This document shows positions 23,923-35,710 of a stretch of DNA of 64,000 nt, one piece after another. The translations under genes and the position numbers were made by a program. The DNA lies in the NCBI RefSeq assembly GCF_015706575.1, contig NW_024037076.1:5180777-5244776 (forward strand), written 5' to 3'. The notes under the pieces are model-generated. The model was not told the DNA's origin. It was given only the letters and a program-made list of their open reading frames with translations, and made no database searches. The first letter of the stretch is position 1; each line of letters starts with the position of its first letter. The DNA is from Patiria miniata (taxonomy: Eukaryota; Echinodermata; Asteroidea; Valvatida; Asterinidae).

Positions 23923-26210
23923 TTTTTTTTTTTTTCTCCTTTTTCAGACTTTTTCTCCATAGGTTTAACACACGTTTCTTCTACAAGTCCACTTTGCCAC
24001 TTTTTTAAATCCGATTGTTTTCAGACTTGGTACATACTTAGGCCACCACCCACAGATGGTCCTAGAAGAAATTTGTGATCATGACGTCATCAGGTGTCAG
24101 GTTACATCAAATTAAAGATGCATTTTTCCCCATATGTTTTGTACACGTTTTAAAACACACAAGTTTGGCATCTTCGTAAATCCGATCGACTTTAAACTTA
24201 ATTCATACTTAGACCACCACCCACAGATGGTTCTAGACGAAATTCGTGATCGTGACGTCATCAAGTGTCAGGTTACGTCACATTAAAGATGCATTTTTCC
24301 CCATAGGGTTTGTACATGTATTAAAACGCTCCATTTCGGCACTTTCGTAAATCCGATCGACGTTACACTTGTTACACACTTAGACCACCACCCACAGATG
24401 GTCCAAGAAGAAAATTTGTGATCGTGGCGTCATCAGGTGTTCGGTTACGTCACATTAAAGATGCGTTTTTCCCCATATGTTTTGTACACGTTTTAAAACA
24501 CTGCACTTTGGCACCTTCGTAAATCCGATCGACCTCAGTCTTGATACATTTTTAGACCACCACCCAAAGATGGTCCTAGAAGAAATGCGCGATCGTGACG
24601 TCATCAGGCGTTGGGTTACATCACATTAAAGATGCATTTTTCCCCATAGGGTTTGTACACGTTTTAAAACACTCTACTTTGGCACTTTTGTAAATTATGC
24701 GATCGACGTTAGACCTGGTACACACTTAGACTACCACCCACAGATGGTCCTAGAAGAAATTCGTGATCGTACCAATGCCGAGATGGGTTATAGATGAAAA
24801 TTCATGTGATGTCATCATCAAATGTCATGTGACGTCCCTTAAAGGGGCATTTTGTTCTTTATAGGCCTATATTTACGGACCTATATGTTCGATTTGGTTA
24901 TAACTTGACATGTACGTATAATGTGCTGTTATAGATGACATTTTTAGTGACGTCACTGATTGTTCATGACGTGCACAGAGTATTTTGAATATCCGAAACA
25001 GCTTGTGTTTGTCCACAAACACATTTCTAGTTTCTTTTTTTTTTTTTTTTTTTTTTTCTCCTTTTTCAGACTTTTTCCCATAGGTTTAACACACGTTTCT
25101 TCTGGCAGTCCACTTTGCCACTTTTATAAAACCGATTGATTTCAGACTTGGTACATACTGAGACCACCACCCACAGATGGTCCTAGAAGAAATTTGTGAT
25201 CGTGACGTCATCAGGTGTCAGGTTACGTTACATTAAAGATGCATTTTTCCCCATATGTTTTGTACACGTTTTAAAACACTCCAGTTTGGTATCTTCGTAA
25301 ATCCAATCGACTTTAAACTTAATTTATAATTAGACTACCACCCACAAATGGTCCTAGAAGAAATTCGTGATCGTGACGTCATCAAGAGTCAGGTTACGTC
25401 ACATTAAAGATGCTTATTTCCCCATAGGGTTTGTACATGTTTTAAAACGCTCCATTTCGGCACTTTCGTAAATCTGATCGACGTTACACTTGGTACACAC
25501 TTAGACCATCACCCACAAATGGTCCTTGAAGAAATTCGTGATCATGACGTCATCAGGTGTCACGTTACTTCACATTAAAGATGCACATTTTCCCCATAGG
25601 TTTTGTACACGTTTTAAAACGCTTCACTTTTTGGCACTTTCGTAAATTTGATCGACTTTATACTTGGTACACACTTAGACAACCACCCACAGATGGTCCT
25701 AGAAGAAATTCGTGATCGTGACGTCATCAGGTGTTTGGTTACATCACATTAAAGATGCATTTTTCCCCATAGGGTTTGTACACGTTTTAAAACAAAGTAC
25801 CTTAAATCGTCACGTGTCATACCTAACACTTTCTGTCATCGTCTCATCATATCGGTTGTTTCGTTTCAGCTAAATAACTGATTGAGTTGTTACTTCTTGT
25901 TATAGTGTCATACGTGAATTTAATAGTGACATCATGACGATGTCGTCACAAGTCGACGTCTCTCCAAACAGCCGAAACAGCTGTGTTTGTACACAAACAC
26001 CTCTAGTTTTTTTTTTTTTTCTTTTCAAAATGGCCGCCAGACACATTTTTTAAGACAACGCGGCCGGGCTATTTTTCAAGATGGTTACCAGCTTTTTTCA
26101 AAATAGCCGCCACTTGGACTCATTGACTATTTCCACAGCTTTATACACGGTATAAAAGTCTAAAAATATGATTTCTTTCGTCAGAGATCGTTAAAATTTA
26201 TCAATTTTTG

Positions 26211-26245
<35 letters not shown>

Positions 26246-26517
26246 AGGCGGCTTCTAAAAAGGAAGCGGGCGGGGACGCTAAACATGGTTTTTTTTTTAC
26301 TTCGCCTAATAGAAATTAACTAAAAACTGTTTAATGTTTTTTCTTCAATGAAATGATAGATTACATTATGCGCCTATCAACCCACTCCGAGTCCTAGCTC
26401 CTTCAAACTGATGACATAAGCGTAGCAAATGCTCTTGAAGGTGTATATGTTTACATGCGTGGGTTGTCTTTGTCATCATAAGAAGGATTCTTTCCAGATT
26501 TCAGCGATTCTTCAATC

Positions 26518-29500
26518 ATGGATGACGAAGAAATTACTTCAGTCGTTATCGACAATGGATCTGGGATTTTCAAGGCTGGCTTTGGGGGACAGGATGCACC
26601 GAAGGCTGTTTTCCCTACAGCAGTGGGTAGACCACTGTGCAGTGACAGCGTATGTAAACAAGACTTCAATCAACCCTTTTATTTACAAAATGCAGATGCA
26701 CGTGAATGAGCCATTTTGATTAATCGGCCTAATTTCATGGCTCTGCTTATTACAGGGGTGTGAAATCTCAGCTTTAAAGCTGATTTCAGCTTTTTTTGTT
26801 TTGGATTTCATCAGCTTTTTCCCCTCACTTGCTGTGTACAAAAGTATAGGAGATTTCCAAAGTTCAGCTTTCTTTTTACACCTTTTTCAGCTGTTTTCAG
26901 CTATTTTATGAGTGGTCACTCACACCCCTGTTATTATTGGGAAAAATCCCTGCTTACCGTAGCAGAAAATTCATAGTTAATAGCAATAGCAATAGCAAGG
27001 AATTTTGGATGTATGCATACACCATGTGTACATCCAGTAAGGGCATAACTACTTAAGGTTTCTTTGTTGACAATGACAGATAAGCCCGTGATATTTTTAT
27101 GCTGGTACTGTCATAGCACAGAATAAAGTTGATCGTTAGTGCAGAATTTTAGCAGAGCCATGAAATTGGGCCATGGTGGACACATTCAGTAGTCATGATA
27201 GGAGAGTGCTATTTGGTTTGGGTATTAAAACTCTTGTGTATTTACCCCAACCCAACAGCGCCCTCTGGTGTCCATCTTATCGTAAAGAGCCGCCTGTCAT
27301 TTTAGTGAGATATAATATGCTATTAAACGCAAGAAGCATTTTTTATATTTCTAGTTCTGCTGCTTTGTATTTCTCTTTAATTAACCGTCTTTTCTTTCAT
27401 TTTGTCACTTCCATGGGAAAACCTGTAACAGTCCGAAGACCATTACCAGGTTCGGATGGAAGGGGAAAGGGATTAATTCTTCATCTCCGACTCTCAATTA
27501 CATCTTGATTAGTATATTTACAACGGCAAGACGGAAGCATGGCCAACATGGCCGAAGTCGTGCACAAGAGAGAGAATAGGCACTCTTCAATCTATGGTGA
27601 ACTCAACAAGAAATGTAGCCATGATGGAATGTCCCGTTACAAACCAATCTTAAGACTATTTTATTAGTTTTAAGTGCTGGAGGTGTGACTAACTGTTGAT
27701 AGTTACACGGTGGCTATCAAAAAAAAATTGACATTACGACATCTCATTCCCAAAGTAGAGGTAACATATATGGACACAAAGTCTGTTCAAAGCAACAAGA
27801 GCTCAAACTGCATGTTGTAACTTTTGGTTTGATTCCCTTTATTTTTCCCCCCACTGTTTGTGAAGTCTCAGACAGAAGATGCCAAGCAGCAGGATACCGA
27901 TTGCTTCATCGGCGATCAGGCTCAGAAGAAACGAGAAATCCTTAGCCTGAGGTATCCCATCGAACGGGGCATCATCACCGACTGGGATGACATGGAGAAG
28001 ATCTGGCACCACACCTACGCTAATGAACTCTGTGTGGCTCCAGAAGATTACGACGTGTTACTGTCTGAGCCTTGCCTCGGCCCCAAAGCCAACAAGGAAA
28101 AGATGACTCAGGTAAAAAGGTCTAACTTCTTTTCTGGCTGTGAATATTATTGAAAGACTACTACGCATACCCTCTCACCAGTTGCAAAGGGAGAATTAGG
28201 GGAGTAGGGCTGTCTCGAATATACCGAATATTTAAATATTCGATCATCAAGAGAATATTCGAATAGTTTTTTGCCGCTTTGAATATTTGAAAACAAAAAC
28301 CTATGCACATCCACACACAACTGTGGTGTTACCTTATCATTAAGGTGGGGCGTTGTATTGATCTTGTGGGTAAATCTAGAGGTTGTTGGTTTCGAGTCCA
28401 GCCTGGTGTTGTGGTGCGTGTGTCCTTGGACACGACACGTTATTACTCATTGCTTCTCCCACCAAGGAGTAAAGTAGTACCTGTGAGGGTAGATATGGTC
28501 ATGTTCTGTTTTTGATTTAGCAGATTGCGCAGATATGGCAGCAATGAGCTGTATACTCTCCAGGGAGCTGAGATGGTCTTTGGAATGTTTTTTTTAGGCG
28601 CCAAATGAGCAGGGTAAAAATATTGTACCGAGCCCTGATAACTTACTGGTTGATATGTGCGTTAATTTATGTAAATTATTAATATTATTTTGCTGGTGGA
28701 GTATGTTCTGCTTGTTTTGCACAGGTAATGTTTGAATCCTTCAACGTGAGAGCAATGAATGTCGTAACTCAGGCAGTACTGGCGCTCTGTACCCACGGTG
28801 CGAATACCGGTTTAGTGCTACAGTGTGGTGATGGCGTGACCGACATCATGCCATGCTATGAAGGCCAAACACTGCCTCATGCAGTCCAAAGACTTGGTGT
28901 TGCTGGGAGGGACCTCACGGAATACCTCATGGAGTTACTCAGAGAGCGTGGATATTCTTTTTCCACCACAGGTGGGTTTTTGTCAAGGCGGAGTTAGAGG
29001 GCAGTATCACTTGGATTTGTAAGCCTTTTGTGCATTCATTGTGACCGAGTTAATGAAAAATAAGGAGTACCGCCTGAGATACGTGCGGCACATAACGTAA
29101 TTTGAAATTTCCCTCTTACATTTGGCTCTTCTTCCACTTTCCACTCAATCCAGAAATTAAAGATTTCATAAATGGAGGTGCACCAAATTGCGGAACATGT
29201 GTGAATGACATATTCCAGTTTTGCCATTTTTTCCCTCCATTCACAGCTGAGCGAGAGATTGTCCGTGACATCAAAGAGAAATTCTGTTACGTGGCCCAAG
29301 ACTACGAGCAAGAATTACACAATGCCCAGAACAGCTGGACACAGGAGAAGAACTACACTCTCCCTGATGGTCAAGTGATCAGCATCGGCAGCGAGATGTT
29401 CCGAGGCCCTGAGGTCCTGTTCAATCCCTCCCTCGCTGGATTGCAGACGGAAGGAATCCTTCAGGCCATCCATGACAGCATCATGAAATGTGATGTGGAT

Positions 29501-29749
29501 ATACGTACAGACTTGCAGACCAATGTGTACTTGTCTGGGGGTACTGCTTTGCTGCCAGGTTTACCTGACCGCATTGGTGAGGAACTTAATGTGACTGTCA
29601 AGACAGATTCTCTACGAAATTATAAGATGGATGGAGTATGGATTGGTGGGTCTCTTCTTGCCTTACTATCCACCACGCCTTGGGTTCCTAGAAGGGAGTA
29701 TGAGGAGTGGGGACCATCAATCATCCACCGTCGATATGTTGGTCTTTAG
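26518..29749 (+). CDS. Divergent actin-like protein, 375 aa, 4 exons
   Basis: Actin-fold ATPase family. Exons 26518-26649, 27866-28111, 28725-28971, 29247-29749 (stop 29747-29749) join in frame with GT/AG borders to 375 residues, the usual actin length. The introns fall at the conserved actin positions 41, 121/122 and 204. Conserved: DNGSG (residues 12-16), GDGVT (161-165), [45 protein letters not shown] and GPSIIHR. Changed: the DNase-loop segment after residue 39 is unrelated to actin; His73 is Arg78; Asp154 is Gln159; His161 is Asp166; the C-terminus is RRYVGL without Cys374. Gln137 is kept (Gln142). I infer an intact gene with altered ATP hydrolysis and subunit contacts. The exon 2 acceptor could be 6 bases later. 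It is not one of the canonical ARPs that I can name. Confidence 0.9.
26753..26930. mobile_element. hAT-like MITE in actin-like intron 1
   Basis: Termini CAGGGGTGTGA and TCACACCCCTG are 11-bp inverted repeats of the hAT type. TTATTA lies on both sides. The body has four TTTCAGCTTT-type words. Confidence 0.75.
28335..28520 (+). repeat. Degenerate tRNA-derived SINE in actin-like intron 2
   Basis: A B-box-like GGTTTCGAGTCCAGCC is followed by TCCTTGGACACGACACGTTA and TCATTGCTTC, which parallels the second domain of the SINE at 36008-36360. Confidence 0.6.
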
Positions 29750-30017
29750 GCTAAAAAAAAATAGTTCTGCTTCCGGTTACCCTACGTATCCTATTTTGAC
29801 AGCCCCTACCCTAATAGTTTGGGCGGAAAATGAGGAAAAACCCAGAAAATCATCAATGACTACCTTTTACCCTTGACTACATGCAAACACTTCCATATGA
29901 TCGTACACAAAAAAATCCCCCCCCCCCAAAAAAAAAATTTCCCCACCCACATTGTACCTACCCTATTTTCAAATGCCATGTAATCGGAAGCAGAAATTAT
30001 TTTTTTTTTCAGCCTTA
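29748..30017. mobile_element. MITE, AGTTCTGCTTCCG family, copy 2, inserted in the actin-like stop codon
   Basis: Inverted copy of the family at 5383-5641, with ends TAGGCTAAAAAA...TAGTTCTGCTTCC and the inverse. TA flanks both sides (29747-29748 and 30016-30017). The left TA is the first two bases of the actin-like TAG stop, and the third base is the first transposon base. Confidence 0.8.
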
Positions 30018-30389
30018 GCTGTGCTTGTGCTGGGATTGCTTTTCTGCTATAGTAGACTCTTCAAGGTTTTTCTTTTTGAGAATATAAAAAATACCACCCT
30101 TCAAAACGCCACCAAATTTGAGGAACGAAATACATACAATGTACGTGCATTTTCCATGAATGGAGAACAAGGTCCATGTTTTGAAAGTTCAACAAACTAA
30201 AGGTTCTTTATGTCTATGGGGCAGCGGTGTTTTTATTTGCAGCGCACCTCGTCAGTGGATTATGATTATTCAGCTAGTCGATGTTTATTCATGAGAAAAT
30301 AACAATGACATCACACCACTGGTGATTGCTATCCTAAATCAGTCAAGCATGTACATATAAAGCACTTCAAAAAACGGCTTTCGTCCAGC

Positions 30390-30460
30390 TGCCACAGTGG
30401 CCTAGTGGATATTCTTTTTGTGGGGCAAGATCTGTGGTTCGACCCATGCCCATTTTCAAC
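30390..30460 (+). repeat. tRNA-like SINE head
   Basis: CCACAGTGGCCTAGTGGATA is A-box-like, and GTGGTTCGACCCATGCCC about 35 bases later is B-box-like. No 3' domain matches the other SINEs here. Confidence 0.5.
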
Positions 30461-30646
30461 AAATATTGTTTCTTCCTCCATTGTTGGGATACGTTTAAAT
30501 GAAGCGAAAACACTCTGAGAATCTGAGTGTCTTCCATCCACCCAGAAGGATAAATATTCATGTTAGTGTGCGCGGGTGTGGTTAAAATACGATGTATGCT
30601 GCAGAAAAAATACGCCACCGGGCACGGACGGTAATTCTGTCCCCCG

Positions 30647-30838
30647 GTAAAACTGTCCGGAGACAAAATGTAAAAAAACCTTCTTTTCGGTCCCCTGGAG
30701 ATATGTGGAGACAAGGTAAATGCGCGCAACGTTATAGCCATTTTGGATCGTTATATCCTCATGATTATTCAGTCATTGGTATGCTTTAGAAAATGTTATT
30801 GTAGTAAGGATGTAGAATCACTGAAATTAAAATTTAAA
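30647..30838 (+). repeat. Source of the inverted insert at 36411-36604
   Basis: The reverse complement of this segment (GTAAAACTGTCCGGAGAC to CTGAAATTAAAATTTAAA) recurs at 36411-36604 with only a few differences, between the two halves of the GPCR-region duplication. Confidence 0.9.
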
Positions 30839-31073
30839 AATTTAAAAAAAAAAAAAAAATACAAAATACATGTATACCCAAAGGGGGAACAAATATATCA
30901 AACGGCAGGTATTAACGATTTATTCAAATTAGGTTTTAGGTTTCTTTAGGGTCAAAATGGCATCCACCCACATCTTTATTGTTTGTTATGGTTCAAAGAA
31001 TTGATCTAGTATTACCAAAAAAATGCCGTGAAATTATTTTCATATTGGGCTGGCCTATATACTTATACTAGGT

Positions 31074-31207
31074 ACACTGCAAAAACCGTGGTGTTAATTT
31101 AACACCATTGGTATCTATATAGGACAACACCGGTAAAATTTAACACCAGATGGTCCTATATAGATACCAACAGTGTAAATTAAACACTGCAGTTTTTGCA
31201 GTGTACA
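31074..31207. mobile_element. MITE with CACTGCAAAAAC termini
   Basis: Terminal inverted repeats of about 50 bp: TACACTGCAAAAAC, TGGTGTTAATTTAACAC, GGTATCTATATAGGAC and their inverse. No coding sequence. Such CACTGCAAAA ends are common in deuterostome MITEs. Confidence 0.85.
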
Positions 31208-32169
31208 TGTATCCCCCGGGTCTAGCTTTACCGGCTGTACCTAGGTATGTGTTCCCCGGCGCGCACCAGACAATTTTACCGGGACACCATCGACCCAGTA
31301 AATTTGTCCCGGGGGGGGGGGGGGGGGTACGGGGGGGGGGGGGGACAGAATTACCTTCCACAACGGCACCACCACTGAGTCACGTCACCAGCGGCGTAGC
31401 CAGTTCTCATCAAAGGGGGGCGTGTGGGGGGGGGGGGGCTTGAGGTAATTGCAATGGAGGGGCGCCTAAAAATGCCATCCGTGCTGAAGGTAGACATATG
31501 TTTTTTTGTTCACCTGACCATCTTCCATTCCAATAAGGGCGCTGTTCGAAACGTATATCATAGCTACTGTAACATTAGACAATAACTACCGCTATTCGCT
31601 TTTCAATCATGACGTTACAATAAACAGCGACTCCCGAACAAGTTTTGGTACAAAAAACGCACAAAAAAGCGGAGAGAAGGGACTTTTGGTTCTTCAGCTA
31701 ATCATGGTAAATCGTATGGCTGTTTTTCACCGGATGCCGATTTTTCAGTTGGGGGGGGGGGGGGGGCGCTTAATTATGTGACATCAATAAAACTCGGGGG
31801 GGGGGAAGAAAATTGCATTATTTTACCCTACAATCCCCGATTTTCGAAATTTTTTTGTCAGTAGCAGAGCCCTTCAAAACGTTTGTGAAGAACACTGTTC
31901 GTGGCAAATTTCGCAACTGAAAGCATTGTGGGTGAGATTTCTGCCATGATTCATTGCTCGTATGGCATCCGCGCGCACGGTGCGCATGCGAGAGTGATGA
32001 AACCGGTTAACACGTTGAAGAAAATCCATCCAATAGTATGGAGTTTTGACCAGGATCCTTGCTCTAACTAGTGGCTTGATCTAGCGCGGGGTGACAATAT
32101 ATTCGTTGCAGTAGGCCAACACGTACACGCAGTCGTCACAGACTTGACGGCTATGCTTGCGCTCTGCTG

Positions 32170-33183
32170 ATGAGACTTCATAAAATCAGTAAAATGGGTG
32201 AGTTGAAAACGACACTATCTCAGATCGAAGAAATGGGTAATTCCACGGACATCGGCAGCGATCTGCAATATTTCAATTTGGTCTTGCCAAGTGGAAATGT
32301 TGTTTTGGTGGTAGGAATTGTGAGCACGACTCTGACAGTGACCATCAATCCGCTTTGCCTGACTGTCATTTACCGTACGGCAAACATCCCCAAACCCAGC
32401 AAGATTTTTATGGCGTCTCTAACCATCTCAGACATTGGTTTGGGTATTATGGGGTTTGTCACAAACATGGTCTTGGTCAACACAACCATCGGTCCTACTT
32501 CGCGAGCTGCACCTTTTGTATTCCTGACCCTAATATTCATCCTCCAAAGTCTTCTGTCGTTGTTGCTACTGACCGTCGATCGCTACATTTCCGCAGCTTG
32601 GTGCCTGCAGTATCCAAGCTTGATGACAACCCACAGATCCAAGATCCTTGTCGCGTGCAGTTGGGTGTCATCTACGCTTGTTTCCGCTGTCACGGCCGTG
32701 TTGGTTTTCATAGGAGGGAAAGTCATGGAGCCGATGGCATTTGTAACAAGCTTCAACCTGGCTGGGCTTGTTCTGATCGTGATCATGTACGTGCACATCC
32801 TGGTCATTGCTAACCGCCACACACGTCGAGTCGCCCAATACAAGCAACCTGCAGGATGCAACGACGCACCACAACGAATTAACATCAGATCCTTCACCAC
32901 CGTTATGATCATAGTGGCTGTCATCATGGCCAGCTGGGCGCCTTATCTGGTAGTGGTCCTTCTCTCGCTTTTCATCGTAGATCACGGCTTAGGTCTGGCG
33001 ATTGCTCTGGCTGTAACCTAGGTTCTATTTTTCTCTGCCAATTGGTTGGACGGCATCATCTTCTGTCTCCGAAATAAGGAATGCTATGAAACACTGAAGA
33101 GGATGGTGTCCATCGTCCAGTTGCCGTGAAAGGAAAAGGCCTATACAACCGGTGAACTTCAGCCATTGGGCTCAGCTCCCTGA
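32170..33183 (+). pseudogene. Single-exon rhodopsin-class (class A) GPCR with two in-frame stops
   Basis: Seven-transmembrane G-protein-coupled receptor at the plasma membrane, ligand unknown. Possible starts are 32170, 32194 or 32233. TM1 has TINPLCL, TM2 has the LTISD motif, and TM3 ends in TVDRY, an intact DRY. TM4 has the conserved Trp (CSWVSS). TM5 ends with MYVHILVIANRH, TM6 has ASWAPYL in place of CWxP, and TM7 has SANWLDGIIF in place of NPxxY. An N-glycosylation site (NST) precedes TM1. TAG at 33019-33021 falls in TM7 and TGA at 33127-33129 in the tail, with no frameshift. The duplicate at 36606-36869 has TAT (Tyr) and TGG (Trp) at these places. A protein ending at the first stop would lack most of TM7. 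The subfamily is not assignable by eye. Confidence 0.85.
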
Positions 33184-33957
33184 GGACTGTTTTGTGATTT
33201 CAATTCAGTGACCATGAATGCACAATAACTTATGTACTCTTGGGGTATATAATTATGTGCATCACATTAGGAACAAAGACTTGCTCTGTGACAGCTTTAC
33301 ATATATACAAGATACAAGCATTAGACACAAGAGAAAGAAGTATGAACGCAGCAGGCCGCCATCACTACGTCGTTTAGTGCCTTTAATTGAACACTGCTCA
33401 TAACGTCATTCACAAAACTTGTACAGTAAATAATGCATACAGATTTGGTTGAAAAGGCGAACATTTACCTAACAGACGGGACGTTTGGGCTGTACGTTTG
33501 TCTCGGATGCTCGTACACGTTCAGTTTTGAAATTGAACTCCGCTTTCGATTTGGAAAGCTTCAGTCAAATCGAAGTGCATGTATTCGACAAACTTCATCA
33601 TCATCATCAACGTCGTTCCTATTGGTCTACTTTAAACATCTAGACAATTATGTCGACGCTCAGAAACCGTACAGACCACAATGCCACTGTCAAAAACTGA
33701 AGTGAAATTAATTTCAAAGAAGAAATAACTCTTCAGTGTAAATCAAGTTTGCGAACCATAATTTTCAAGTTTATTATATGTGGCCATACTTCGTTACAGT
33801 TTGCCCATTGGTCGAAAGCCCGTCACACTTTCTTGAGCGACCACACCTGGAATGCATCATTGCTGCTTGGAATCCATACAGAGTGGACCAAATATCATTT
33901 CTTGAGAAGGTTCAAAGGAGAGCTGACATTTTTGTGTGTGGAGAGCGATCAGTGTTG

Positions 33958-34471
33958 AAGTACTAACTCGGTACTAGTACTTGTACTACTCGAGTACTGT
34001 TTTTGTTGAGTATTCGTATTCGTACTCGAAGGTCAAAGTACATGTACTCGTACTCGAAATGACAGTAGGCCTACTCATACTCGGGCAGCACTGAGTACTC
34101 GTACTCGAATAGCAGTACTCGGGGGGGGGGGGGTATGGCTTGATTTTCCACGGCCTTATTTAATCGATACTTTCAGTTTGAAATGGTTGATTGGCTTGTG
34201 GAGAAATCGAAGTTTCCTGATTCTCTTCTGTGCATGCACGTCCGGACAAACACATTTAACAGCTAGCCGTGAGTGGTTCTGTACATAGTACATCGGTCTG
34301 ACAGGGCATGTGCCAAGTACGCACAATTTTGCCGTATGGCCGTATTTAGGAAATACAAGTACTCGTACTCGAAAGTATACAAGTAGTCGTACTCGGAGAC
34401 CTGTACTTGTACTCGGAGGTACAAGTACTCGTACTCGGCAGCCTAAGTACTCGGCAGTACTAGGTACTCGG
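33958..34471. repeat. Foldback element, AGTACTCGTACTCGA words (copy A)
   Basis: Arms rich in GTACTCG/CGAGTAC words (33958-34130 and 34355-34471) enclose a unique core with TGTCCGGAC and TTCGATTTC/GAAATCG segments. The same core is at 37586-38080 and, reversed, at 54146-54590. Confidence 0.75.
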
Positions 34472-35066
34472 AAAATGACTTTACAACACAAGAGCAGAAG
34501 AAAAAAATGCAACCAGGCTAACCCACATCACGATCAGCGCTGATAATGGACCAGGTTAGCGAAGCTACATCTCCAGCAACGACCCACAACCAACATTATT
34601 TTGTGATAAAGTAATCATGTATCAATAATTGGCTACCAATCTCGATAGGGCACGCCCTGCTATAGTGTAGTGGGGTGGGTGGATAGTTGGTCGTTGACCA
34701 AAATTGGAAAAAAGGAAAAAGCCAAATTCTCCACTTGACAAAATAAATTAGTTGAACGCACTTTTTTCAGACCAAATAACTTGTCCATTGACGCATCGGT
34801 TGCGTATAGTGGCTGAACAGACCGGAACCATGCATGCGCGGTCCTCCTGTGTCGATGAACACAGGGGGACCGTTGAACAGATTGAACACGTTGAACAGAT
34901 ATATGAAATATTTTTTTTATAGCCACTGACTTTTTAGCGAAATTGCGTAAAACAAATAGAACTGTCATCGGAAGGACTAGCCTATGTCTTGTCTAAAAAA
35001 GAAACCACTTTCGCGTAAATGTGCGACCAGCTTCTGCTTGTAGAAAATTGGAGAAGTTCTGGTTTA

Positions 35067-35710
35067 TACATGGTGACCCCAAAAATGCAACCCTAAAACA
35101 TTTGCCTTTAAAAAAAAAGGATCGGTGGATTTTTATGTTTTGGGTATCAGATTAAAGCTGAGAGATTTTTCTTTCAAATACTGACAAAAATCATGAAAAC
35201 AGCACGCACTTTGGGTTGCCGAGAAAATGCCAATTATGTAAAACAGTAAGGGATTTTCACTGTACCTATTTGTGCATGTCCTATTTTAATCCTTACAAAC
35301 AACATGGCACATAATATCACAAGCGTACCGTGACATATGAATTTTATGGAAATGCCTTTTATTTTCTACCTGAACTTTTATCTCATCCTTTTTAGTCCTA
35401 CGGTCAAACCTTTTCAGCATCATAAATATGTCAAAATATTAAAGAAATGGCACAAATGAAGGATAATTGCACAGTAGGCTTACAGTAAAATGTTTCACTG
35501 TTTGAAGTACTTGTGTACAGGATGAAAATGACTACTTTTACACAATTGGCTCTTTCTCAGCAACCAAAAGTGCCATTTGCATGATTTTGTCAGTATTTGA
35601 TAGAAAAAGCTATCAGCCTTAATCTGATACCCAAAACATAAAAATCCACCGATCCCTTGGTTTTTAAAGGCAAATGTTTTAGGGTTGCAGTTTTTAGGGG
35701 TCACCCTGTA
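35067..35710. mobile_element. Mariner-like MITE with long inverted arms (copy A)
   Basis: Ends TACATGGTGACCCC and GGGGTCACCCTGTA, with TA on both sides. Inverted arms of about 190 bp carry AACCCTAAAACATTTGCC, GATCGGTGGATTTTTATGTT and GGGTATCAGATT. The arms differ by many substitutions, so this is an old copy. Confidence 0.75.

Larger units (their letters stand above)
18340..25030 (+). mobile_element. Helentron-like element E2, inserted in E1
   Basis: Same family as E1: 5' AGCTGTTTCGGTG at 18340; 3' CCGAAACAGCTTGTG, hairpin GTTTGTCCACAAAC and TTTCTAG ending at 25030. It lies in the T-run of E1 and is itself opened in its own T-run (from about 18384) by E3 and E3b. The body 23923-25030 holds five about 215-bp repeats parallel to those of E1. 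Confidence 0.7.
18284..26006 (+). mobile_element. Helentron-like non-autonomous element E1 (outermost)
   Basis: The 5' end AGCTGTTTCGGTGT forms a hairpin with its own inverse. The 3' end has the inverse sub-terminal repeat CCGAAACAGCT, then a hairpin GTGTTTGTACACAAACAC and CTCTAG, next to T-rich target on both sides. This is the layout of Helitron2/Helentron non-autonomous elements. Its body (about 25031-26006) has about 215-bp repeats with CCACCCACAGATGGTCC and TGACGTCATC. It is interrupted near its 5' end by E2. Confidence 0.7.
18211..26308. mobile_element. TAAGGC-type TIR element that hosts a nest of Helentron-like insertions
   Basis: The left arm (18211-18283) and right arm (26007-26308) match the uninterrupted element at 60242-60613. 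They share the terminus TAAGGCAAAATAAAAAA, then CATGTTTAGCGTCC, GGAAGGAGGAGGCCC and a T-run. The right part has AAAATGGCCGCC, GACTCATTGACTATTTCCAC and TTCGTCAGAGATCG. In the 8.1-kb copy the T-run is opened by 7.7 kb of nested sequence. TA at both termini suggests a TA target. The right end lies 210 bp upstream of the actin-like start codon. Confidence 0.85.

Noticed and set aside
23923-25990. CRISPR-like array of about 215-bp units
   Set aside because: The repeats are long, degenerate, without unique spacers, and lie in a eukaryotic transposon nest.
33433-33705. 90-codon frame conserved between the duplicate copies (33433 and 37075)
   Set aside because: The similarity is fully explained by the recent segmental duplication. 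The two copies have different starts and no domain is recognisable.
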